From contig JAQGPE010000573.1 of assembly GCA_028293225.1 (NCBI GenBank), positions 1 to 7,443 of the forward strand: a DNA stretch of 7,443 nt. Reading direction: 5' to 3'. Under the pieces are notes generated by a model, which saw only the letters and a list, made by a program, of their open reading frames with translations, did no database searches and was not told the DNA's origin. Made by a program: the position numbers and the translations under genes. Of this stretch, positions 1-5,067 are shown one piece after another. The stretch's first letter is position 1. Every line of letters begins with the position of its first letter. This DNA comes from Akkermansiaceae bacterium. GTDB lineage: Bacteria; Verrucomicrobiota; Verrucomicrobiia; Verrucomicrobiales; Akkermansiaceae.

Positions 1-125
1 TGCAATTCCCGGCGCGGCGGGGTGAGGAGATGCTTCGCACCGGCCCGCCCCGCGAGGGTGGCGCCCAATGCCAGGAGCAGCAGCAGGACGGCGAACAGGA
101 TCAGGAGGACACGAAAACGCTTCAT
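1..125 (-). CDS. Alpha/beta hydrolase paralogue, N-terminal 41 codons only
   Basis: The gene starts at an ATG read leftward from 125 and runs off the left edge, so only 41 codons are visible. They encode a short basic start (MKRFR), a hydrophobic leucine-rich stretch at about residues 6-24 that should act as an uncleaved anchor or signal peptide, and then LLTPPRREL. This layout matches the start of the complete neighbouring hydrolase: MKRxR, a hydrophobic stretch ending near ALG, then L-x-x-PRRE-x-L at about the same distance. I therefore infer a tandem paralogue encoding a second exported or membrane-tethered serine hydrolase. No catalytic residues are in view, so function rests on the N-terminal match and position. 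The start lies 10 bp beyond the TGA of the upstream gene, which implies cotranscription. No clear Shine-Dalgarno sequence is visible, so translation may depend on reinitiation. The window edge, not a mutation, truncates it. Confidence 0.7.
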   Translation of the reverse strand, partial: MKRFRVLLILFAVLLLLLALGATLAGRAGAKHLLTPPRREL

Positions 126-135
126 CAGGATGGGG

Positions 136-1170
136 TCATTCGGTCCGCTCGATCACCGGGTGACGGTCGTCGAGGGTCTTCAGAAGAAAGGCGCAGATGT
201 CGGCGTAGAGGCCATCGGCCGCGGGATTTTCTCCCAGGATGGAGGAATGGTCGGCGCCGGGAACCATGCGGAAGCTCTTCCGGGCATCAGGCAGAGCCGC
301 GAAGATCCGGCGCGCTTCATCCACCGGCACGGCCGTGTCCTTTTCGCCATGGGCCAGGAACACCGGCACGTGGACCTTGGCGGCGAAATCGACCGGGCGG
401 ATCGCGGACGGCCAGTAGCCTCCCCGGCTGCGGATGCCCAGGCAGTAGCCGGAATCGACCAGCGGAGACAGAAACCGGGCCTGACGGGGCAGTCCGCCGG
501 CAGCCAGGTTTTTCACCAGCACGTCCAGCGAGCCGAAGGCCGAGACGCTGACCAGTCCGGCCCACTGGTTGGGATGCAGCGCGGCGGCGCGGAGAGCCAT
601 CGCGCCGCCCTGGGAAAAGCCGAATAGAAAAGAGGGCGCCGGGGGAAAGGCAAAGCGCTGGCTGGCGTCGCTCAGGATCCGCGACACCAGCGGCGCTTCG
701 GTTGCCCCGAAGGTGTCGAGCGGAGCGGGATTTTCGCCGTGAGCGGGTAGATCCGGCAGGATACAGCGGAACCCGGCGGCGCAGAGCCGCTCGCAGATGG
801 GCAGTTGATCCTCCTTGCGGGCGCTGAGGCCGTGGAGCAGGACCACGGTCCCGGCGGTGCTGCCCCAGGGGGGGAGGGTGACGCGGCGCTTTTCGAGCTC
901 GGCGCGGAGATGGTCGCCGTTTGTGGCCGCGCTGGGGTTGGTCACGGGAGTGACCAGCAGGCACGGCGTGTCGTCCGGCCCGGTGTATTTCGTGATCTGC
1001 AGGCCATGGCGGGCGGGATCGGCCAGCATGGCGGCAAATTCCGGCCGTAGCGCTTCCCGCCGCGGCGAGACCAGTCCTTTGGAGCGCGACCAGCCAAGCC
1101 CCATCAATCCCAGCGCGGGAAGGAGGACGGCGGCGGCCAGGCCGGTGAGCAGAAGGCGGGGGCGCTTCAT
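136..1170 (-). CDS. Membrane-anchored or exported alpha/beta hydrolase (serine esterase-like)
   Basis: Encodes 344 residues from the ATG at 1170. Residues 1-24 form a basic start plus a hydrophobic segment, without a lipobox cysteine, suggesting a signal peptide or N-terminal anchor facing the periplasm. The rest reads as an alpha/beta hydrolase. VVLLHG at about 109-114 supplies the oxyanion-hole HG. PDLPAHG lies at about 139-145. The nucleophile elbow G-F-S-Q-G-G places Ser186 in GxSxG. HGEKDTAVP gives the likely acid Asp278, and GADHSS gives catalytic His308. The triad spacing and total length are normal for esterase/lysophospholipase-like members; the substrate cannot be told from sequence. 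An in-frame TTG at 1194 would add 8 residues, but the ATG is preferred because it aligns the N-terminus with the tandem paralogue. No good ribosome binding site precedes either. It is the first gene of a leftward pair, divergent from the ylbF-like gene. Confidence 0.88.
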   Translation of the reverse strand: MKRPRLLLTGLAAAVLLPALGLMGLGWSRSKGLVSPRREALRPEFAAMLADPARHGLQITKYTGPDDTPCLLVTPVTNPSAATNGDHLRAELEKRRVTLPPWGSTAGTVVLLHGLSARKEDQLPICERLCAAGFRCILPDLPAHGENPAPLDTFGATEAPLVSRILSDASQRFAFPPAPSFLFGFSQGGAMALRAAALHPNQWAGLVSVSAFGSLDVLVKNLAAGGLPRQARFLSPLVDSGYCLGIRSRGGYWPSAIRPVDFAAKVHVPVFLAHGEKDTAVPVDEARRIFAALPDARKSFRMVPGADHSSILGENPAADGLYADICAFLLKTLDDRHPVIERTE

Positions 1171-1179
1171 CGGGAAGTC

Positions 1180-1210
1180 GCTATAGGGGCTCAATGGCAG
1201 ATATTTTCAA
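1180..1210 (-). promoter_or_regulatory. Weak candidate promoter for the hydrolase pair
   Basis: In the divergent gap, read leftward, TTGAAA (1205-1210) precedes TATAGC (1180-1185) with a 19-bp spacer, longer than the usual 16-18. Initiation here would leave almost no leader before the ATG at 1170, which could explain the missing Shine-Dalgarno sequence. This is a motif match by eye only. I found no convincing promoter boxes for the rightward ylbF-like gene in the same gap. Confidence 0.2.
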
Positions 1211-1242
1211 GATCGCGTTTGCAACACACGGTTACTAGGCGT

Positions 1243-1252
1243 AGGGGAGGGG
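1243..1252 (+). promoter_or_regulatory. Ribosome binding site for the ylbF-like gene
   Basis: The purine run AGGGGAGGGG contains GGAGG at 1246-1250 and sits immediately before the ATG at 1254. The GGAGG core is only 3 nt from the start; pairing through the upstream AGGGG would give a more usual distance. It supports the start at 1254 over the in-frame ATG at 1284, which lacks a comparable site. Confidence 0.6.
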
Positions 1253-1253
1253 C

Positions 1254-1679
1254 ATGACGCTGCTCGCCGAAGAATCCGCCGTAATGTCAAAGACCCGCGA
1301 ACTTTGCGAGGCCATTGCCAGTGACACCCGCTTTGCCCAACTGCAAAAGAACGTGGAGCGCTTCCTGGATAACGATGCCGCCCGCATGATGTACCAGGGG
1401 GTTCACGAGCGCGGCGAAGAGCTGCACCAGAAGCAGCACGCCGGCATCACCCTCTCCGCCGCGGAAATCAAGGAGTTCGAAGCCGCCCGCGAGGCGCTGA
1501 TGAAAAACGACGTGGCCCGCGCCTTCATGGACGCCCAGGGCGAGCTGGAAGAACTCCAGCGCACGATCAGCAAGCACATCGGCATGACCCTTGAGCTCGG
1601 CCGCGTGCCTGAAGCGGAAGACTTCGCTGAAGCCGACGGCGGCGGTTGCTGCGGCGGTGGCTGCGGCTGCGCCCACTAA
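1254..1679 (+). CDS. YlbF/YmcA-family protein with a C-terminal cysteine-rich tail
   Basis: Encodes 141 residues, mostly alpha-helical and charged. The pattern over residues 6-110 fits the YlbF/YmcA (Com_YlbF) family: an N-terminal helix with KTRELCEAI, a central amphipathic hairpin around ERGEELHQKQ, and a C-terminal helix ending near ISKHIG. Bacillus subtilis YlbF and YmcA act with YaaT in a complex that binds Fe-S clusters and affects RNA processing and developmental regulation; whether that role applies here is unknown. The notable part is the tail at residues 129-141, GGGCCGGGCGCAH, with Cys132, 133, 137 and 139 and a terminal His, which looks like a metal or Fe-S ligand site; Cys18 is the only other cysteine. 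The start at 1254 is chosen for its purine-rich binding site and because the EESAV-x-x-KTREL stretch looks like part of the domain. The gene is monocistronic: divergent from the hydrolases, with a strong terminator 25 bp after its TAA. Confidence 0.85.
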   Translation: MTLLAEESAVMSKTRELCEAIASDTRFAQLQKNVERFLDNDAARMMYQGVHERGEELHQKQHAGITLSAAEIKEFEAAREALMKNDVARAFMDAQGELEELQRTISKHIGMTLELGRVPEAEDFAEADGGGCCGGGCGCAH

Positions 1680-1703
1680 TCCCTCGGATCCTTTTCAAAA
1701 TGG

Positions 1704-1740
1704 AAAAACCGCGCGGTGTGAGCCGCGCGGTTTTTTGTTT
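1704..1740 (+). terminator. Bidirectional rho-independent terminator
   Basis: A perfect 13-bp inverted repeat (left arm 1704-1716, right arm 1723-1735) with a 6-nt loop, TGTGAG. The stem contains CCGCGCGG. The right arm runs into TTTTTTGTTT on the plus strand, and the left arm's five A residues give a T-run on the minus strand. It starts 25 bp after the ylbF-like stop and lies about 50 bp beyond the TGA of the convergent repeat-protein gene, so it can end transcription from both sides. A second, weaker GC-only palindrome (1765-1777) lies between it and the minus-strand gene. Confidence 0.93.
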
Positions 1741-1785
1741 GGGGTGGGATAGGAGAGCTTGGATGCGGCCGGGCCGCGGAAAGGA

Positions 1786-3045
1786 TCATTGACCATTCAG
1801 GCGCTGAACCAGCTGGGGCGGCAGCACGTTGCTGTTCTTCGCGATCCAGGTGCGGGCGGAGGTGGCGTCGTCCTTCATCCAGCGGCTGACCTCACGCCAG
1901 TAGTAGCCTTCACGGGCCTTGGCGTCGGAAATGTTCGAGACGAAATCGAGCGAGGCCTGCGGGGACTTGCCGTAGCTTTCCTCGACGAAAATCCGCCGCG
2001 CGCCATCGAGGTCCGGGTCATTGCCCAGACCGGCCAGCCACTTGGCGGCCTGCTGCGGATCCTGTTGCGCGTATTGCCGGGCGACGCCCTCGGCGGCTTC
2101 GGTCTTGGTGTTCTGCGGCAGGGATTCCACCCAGGCCTTCGCAGAGTTGAGGTCAGTGCGGGCCCAGGCGTCGGAAACGGTCTCGGAGACATCCCGGCGG
2201 GTGTTCACGTCGGTGATCGCGGCGTTCCACTGGCCGGCCCGTGCGGGGTCGAGATTGGTCAGGTCGCGCGCCATCAGGTTTTCAGCGCGGCCTCTCAGTC
2301 CGCCGTCGCCCACCCCGGAGATCCAGTTGGTGGCGTAGTCGAAGCCGTATTGCATCACGTAGGGCTGCATGGCCCCCAGCGCGCGATCCCGCGTGTCGCC
2401 CTCCATTTTGGTCAGGTAGTCGCGGGCCAGTTCCGGGTTGGTGGCGGCGATGCCGCGGGCGGCGCCGAGCTGCCAGTTGTTGACCTTGCCTTCGTCGGGA
2501 GCGGCCAGCGCCCAAGCGAAGGCCGACTCGGGGTCCTTCGAAGCCCAGGTCGAGACGGCGGTCTCGCGCTCCCAGTCGTCCGCGCCCTTTTGCTGCAGGA
2601 AGCCGACGGCGGCCAACGGATCGCGCTCAGCCCAGGCCTGGAGGATCAGGGAGCGCTCGGAGCCATGGAGATTGGCGCCCGGCATGTCGCGCATGCTGCC
2701 GTAGACATCGCCGAACTGGTCGGTCGGCAGGCGGTCGAGGAAAGCGAGCAGCTTCTGGGTCCGCTCCAGCCGGGAGGCGGACTCCATGATCGCCTGCAGG
2801 TCGGCGGCGGTCTTTTCCGGGGAACTGCGGGCCGTGGCGCTCCCCTTGCGGCGCGCCGCCCGCTCAGAGAGGCTGCCGCCTTCCCCCGGCCCGGAGCGGT
2901 CGGATCCGGCGGCTGCCGCGGAGTTGTCGGTCGATCCGCCTCCGCCGTGGGCGCTGCTGGTGCGGCCGATCATGATGCCGGCCGCGAGAGCGAGCACGAG
3001 GCCACCGGCGCTGAGCGACCAGGAGGGAAGCGAAGGAGACTTCAT
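1786..3045 (-). CDS. Exported helical-repeat protein with about nine W-x3-D-P type repeats
   Basis: Encodes 419 residues. Residues 1-27 are a basic start plus a hydrophobic segment (about 12-27), indicating a signal peptide or anchor. A low-complexity Gly/Ser/Ala linker follows at about 30-75, including a GGGG run and an RAARRK patch, and then a short helical lead-in (78-130). From about 134 to 410 I count nine degenerate units with a period of 29-32 residues. Each has an aromatic or hydrophobic helix, a D-P or equivalent turn (near 142, 171, 203, 234, 266, 298, 329, 361, 393), then A-x-x-W/F. Examples are AWAERDPLAA, TWASKDPESA and AWARTDLNSA. This suggests a TPR/HEAT-like solenoid outside the cytoplasm, probably binding proteins. 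I know of no named function; similar repeat proteins are numerous in Verrucomicrobiota. It ends the leftward cluster, 64 bp after the 159-residue gene. No strong ribosome binding site is visible at the ATG. Confidence 0.82.
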   Translation of the reverse strand: MKSPSLPSWSLSAGGLVLALAAGIMIGRTSSAHGGGGSTDNSAAAAGSDRSGPGEGGSLSERAARRKGSATARSSPEKTAADLQAIMESASRLERTQKLLAFLDRLPTDQFGDVYGSMRDMPGANLHGSERSLILQAWAERDPLAAVGFLQQKGADDWERETAVSTWASKDPESAFAWALAAPDEGKVNNWQLGAARGIAATNPELARDYLTKMEGDTRDRALGAMQPYVMQYGFDYATNWISGVGDGGLRGRAENLMARDLTNLDPARAGQWNAAITDVNTRRDVSETVSDAWARTDLNSAKAWVESLPQNTKTEAAEGVARQYAQQDPQQAAKWLAGLGNDPDLDGARRIFVEESYGKSPQASLDFVSNISDAKAREGYYWREVSRWMKDDATSARTWIAKNSNVLPPQLVQRLNGQ

Positions 3046-3109
3046 GTGCGTAGAAACGCGGACACGGAGAACCTTTTTTCAAACAATCGGAATCAAACAG
3101 CTCAGCCGC

Positions 3110-3589
3110 CTAGAAACCCCGGTCGGCCACTTCCAGTCCGCCGGTGCGGCGGTGGCGCAGGATGAAGCTTTCGCGGGTGGCTTCCCCCCTGGCAGCCGGG
3201 CCGTATTCCACGGTGACGTGAACCACTCCGGCCTGGCTCTCGATCTTCACGATCCGGAAGATCGGCTCCTTGCGCAGGCGCAGGAAGCAGAACAGCGGGA
3301 CGTCCGGGTGGCTGGCATTCCACAGCCACTGGGCGGGAAAGAAATCCGGCACCTCCGAAAGGGCGTGCAGCACCTGGCGGACCCGCCTCTCGCCATGACG
3401 GGCGCTGAGGCGTGAAGCCATCTGGCGGGCCAGGATGCCCTCCCACCAGGCGGCGAGGGGATTCTCGTGCGCTTCCACCACCTCCTCGATCAGGCCTTTC
3501 GCGTGAAAGGACATGGCCGCGTGCAGTTGCTCGCGGGAGATCAGGCCGGACTCGAAGTCCTCGAACAGCTGCGGAGGGGTGCGGAGCAT
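3110..3589 (-). CDS. Uncharacterised 159-residue cytoplasmic protein
   Basis: I do not recognise a named family. The product has no signal peptide or membrane segment. Residues 5-75 look helical and charged (LFEDFESGLISREQLHAAM, then an amphipathic helix containing AAWWEG and a basic RLSARHGERR stretch). Residues 80-90 (DFFPAQWLW) are aromatic-rich. Residues 98-147 look like alternating beta strands (FCFLRLRKEP, FRIVKIES, VVHVTVEYG, ESFILRHRR). It could be a small helix-plus-beta-sheet domain; no catalytic or metal motif stands out, and there is only one cysteine (101). The ATG is 13 bp after the TAA of the Mrp-like gene on the same strand, so cotranscription and coupled translation are very likely, making it a candidate partner of the ATPase. 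Coding is supported by its tight packing and by GC-rich third positions like its neighbours. Confidence 0.75.
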   Translation of the reverse strand: MLRTPPQLFEDFESGLISREQLHAAMSFHAKGLIEEVVEAHENPLAAWWEGILARQMASRLSARHGERRVRQVLHALSEVPDFFPAQWLWNASHPDVPLFCFLRLRKEPIFRIVKIESQAGVVHVTVEYGPAARGEATRESFILRHRRTGGLEVADRGF

Positions 3590-3602
3590 GACTCGGAGCA
3601 GC

Positions 3603-4646
3603 TTACCCTGCTTTGACTCTTTCGCGAATCGCCAGGGCGATTTGTTGGAAAGCCGCGGAAACCGGGTGCTCGGCCGGCGGGATCAGCGCCACCGGGGTGC
3701 CGGCGTCGCCACGCTCGCGGGTCTGCGGATCGATCGGGATCTGGGCCAGCAGCGGGACCTTCAGGGTCGCGGCCTCACGGACGCCGCCGCCTTCTCCGAA
3801 GAGATAGTAACGCTGGCCGTGATCGCACTCGAACCAGGCCATGTTTTCCACCAGCCCGAGGATCGGGACATTGACCTTCGCGAACATCGACACCGCCTTG
3901 CGGGCGTCGATCAGCGCCATTTCCTGCGGAGTGGTCACGATGATGGCGCCGTCGACGGCGACGGTCTGGACGATGGTCAGCTGAATGTCCCCGGTCCCGG
4001 GGGGCAGGTCGAGAATCAGGTAGTCAAGCTCGCCCCACTCCACCTGACGCAGGAACTGCTGGGTGTAGCGGGTCGCCATTGGGCCGCGGACGATGACCGG
4101 CGAGCGGTCCTCGAGCAGCAGGCCCATGGACATGATGACGATGCCGTGGGCTTCGATCGGGATGATCTCGTCCTTGGCGTTGGCCATCGGCTTTTCACGG
4201 CTGCCGAACATCTGGGCGACCGAGGGCCCGTAGAGGTCACAGTCGCAGAGACCGACCCGCGCGCCTGACTTGGCCAGGGCGACCGCGAGGTTGGCGGCGA
4301 CGGTGGATTTTCCCACCCCGCCCTTGCCGGAGGCGACCGCGATCACCCGCTTGACGCCGGGAATGGAGGATTTGCCGGTGACGGCTTCGGCGGCCTGGCC
4401 GGGCGCGTCCTTGATTTCGATTTCGATTTTCACCGGGCCGGTGTCCAGAACTTCTTCCAGCACCGTGTGGCAGTCCTTGAAAATCTGCTCGGGAACCTTG
4501 GGATCCTTGGTCTGGATCTCGATGCGGACCAGGGTCCCGGCTTCGCTACACTGGATGTCCTTCACCAGGCCGAAGGAGACAATGTCCCGGGAGAATCCCG
4601 GGTAGCGAACATGGCGGAGAGCTTCGCGGATGAATTCAGGAGACAC
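3603..4646 (-). CDS. mrp: Mrp/ApbC (NBP35-type) P-loop ATPase, Fe-S cluster carrier
   Basis: Encodes 347 residues, the usual length for bacterial Mrp/ApbC. Residues 1-80 are a MIP18/DUF59 domain (IREALRHVRYPGFSRDIVSF is typical). The ATPase domain starts near 100, with the deviant Walker A GKGGVGKS at 107-114, the switch region DCDLYGPS near 135-142, RGPM near 187-190, and the Walker B-like ILDLPPGTGD at 211-220. Family members bind and transfer Fe-S clusters in the cytoplasm, usually through a C-terminal CxxC that bridges a cluster in the dimer. Here that region reads ENMAWFECDHGQRYYLFG (about 267-284): only Cys274 remains and the segment is one residue shorter than in the E. coli-like form. 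The start is GTG at 4646, the only plausible one, since an in-frame stop lies 12 codons upstream. It leads the leftward cluster and is divergent from the large right-hand gene. Confidence 0.95.
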   Translation of the reverse strand: MSPEFIREALRHVRYPGFSRDIVSFGLVKDIQCSEAGTLVRIEIQTKDPKVPEQIFKDCHTVLEEVLDTGPVKIEIEIKDAPGQAAEAVTGKSSIPGVKRVIAVASGKGGVGKSTVAANLAVALAKSGARVGLCDCDLYGPSVAQMFGSREKPMANAKDEIIPIEAHGIVIMSMGLLLEDRSPVIVRGPMATRYTQQFLRQVEWGELDYLILDLPPGTGDIQLTIVQTVAVDGAIIVTTPQEMALIDARKAVSMFAKVNVPILGLVENMAWFECDHGQRYYLFGEGGGVREAATLKVPLLAQIPIDPQTRERGDAGTPVALIPPAEHPVSAAFQQIALAIRERVKAG

Positions 4647-4799
4647 GGCGGCCGAAGGGAACTCCCCGTCCTCCGTCTGTCAACCGGCGGAATGGTGAAA
4701 TGCTCAATATCCGGCACGCGTAGTGCTCAGGGCGGATGACGGCAAGAATGCCGGAAACGAGCGCAATAATGAGCGGAAGTGAGTGTCGCACCCCGGAGA

Positions 4800-4829
4800 T
4801 GACAGGATTTGCTTGCAAAATTTCTGTCA
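4800..4829. promoter_or_regulatory. Imperfect 30-bp palindrome, candidate operator
   Basis: Outer arms TGACAG (4800-4805) and CTGTCA (4824-4829) match perfectly. Inside them ATTTGC (4807-4812) pairs with GCAAAAT (4815-4821) apart from one extra A, around a TT centre. The nested symmetry and AT-rich core resemble a dimeric repressor site. It could also fold as an RNA hairpin, but no T-run follows directly. Its position between two divergent genes suits control of one or both. Confidence 0.4.
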
Positions 4830-4874
4830 ACGTGAGGAAAAAAGTAGGTGCCGACTAAACCGTTCAAGAATACA

Positions 4875-4938
4875 TTGGCGTTACATTGTGCTTCCAAACC
4901 GTAGCGATTTCGTCGAGAACTCGCCCCGGCAACGCCAA
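4875..4938. repeat. Spaced inverted repeat TTGGCGTT / AACGCCAA
   Basis: Perfect 8-bp arms at 4875-4882 and 4931-4938 are separated by 48 bp. The match does not extend inward or outward. It could be the ends of a small dispersed element, a long-loop RNA hairpin, or chance. There is no transposase and no visible target duplication. Confidence 0.3.
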
Positions 4939-4991
4939 AACCCCAAATTCCATGAATCGTGCATTTCTCCAATCGGCCCCTCCTCCAGATG

Positions 4992-5006
4992 GGGCGCTCC
5001 GCGCCC
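4992..5006 (+). other. GC-rich hairpin in the leader of the prepilin-like gene
   Basis: GGGCGC (4992-4997) and GCGCCC (5001-5006) form a perfect 6-bp stem with a TCC loop, about 46 bp upstream of the ribosome binding site. No T-run follows, so it is not an intrinsic terminator. In mRNA it would be a stable leader structure. A stem this short can arise by chance in GC-rich DNA. Confidence 0.3.
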
Positions 5007-5052
5007 AGGCCGCGGGGATTCCGGCTCCGAGTATCGGCTCACGATCTTCCAG

Positions 5053-5059
5053 AAGGAGG
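5053..5059 (+). promoter_or_regulatory. Strong ribosome binding site that sets a TTG start
   Basis: AAGGAGG at 5053-5059 is a near-ideal Shine-Dalgarno sequence with an 8-nt gap to the TTG at 5068. The in-frame ATG at 5101 has nothing similar upstream. This is the best ribosome binding site in the window and argues for TTG initiation. Confidence 0.7.
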
Positions 5060-5067
5060 GCAAGACT

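Larger units (their letters stand above)
4647..5067. other. Divergent intergenic region, 421 bp, no convincing gene
   Basis: It separates the GTG of the Mrp-like gene from the TTG of the prepilin-like gene and must hold both promoters, but I found no hexamer pair I would defend on either strand. It contains an imperfect 30-bp palindrome (4800-4829), an 8-bp inverted repeat spaced by 48 bp (4875-4938), a small perfect stem (CGGCA/TGCCG, 4740-4753), a GC hairpin (4992-5006), and a direct repeat of TGCTCA (4701 and 4724). Short open frames on both strands lack good start sites or recognisable domains and overlap one another, so I call none. The part from about 4690 to 4975 is visibly richer in A+T than the flanking genes. 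Confidence 0.75.

Noticed and set aside
22..627. Plus-strand open frames opposite the hydrolase genes
   Set aside because: They are antisense to a hydrolase with an intact Ser-Asp-His triad, and span the gap between two genes.
1765..1777. GCGGCC-G-GGCCGC palindrome next to the bidirectional terminator
   Set aside because: The one-base centre forces a short 4-bp stem, there is no T-run on either strand, and such palindromes are common in GC-rich DNA.
1759..3165. A 468-codon open frame on the plus strand, opposite the helical-repeat gene
   Set aside because: It is low-complexity Gly/Val/Arg-rich, has no motif, and crosses the boundary of the sense gene. The minus-strand frame has a signal segment and nine ordered repeats.
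3513..4268. A 251-codon plus-strand open frame opposite mrp and the 159-residue gene
   Set aside because: The minus-strand product is an unmistakable Mrp ATPase; the plus-strand translation is His/Asp/Gly-rich shadow sequence.
4740..4753. CGGCA-AGAA-TGCCG stem as a possible terminator or attenuator
   Set aside because: It has only five pairs, no T-run, and no upstream transcript that would need ending there.
4636..4972. Two overlapping minus-strand small open frames in the intergenic region, one with a hydrophobic stretch (LPLIIALVSGILAVI)
   Set aside because: Both need TTG starts without a ribosome binding site, they overlap in different frames, and one runs into the start of mrp. A small membrane protein is not excluded but cannot be supported.
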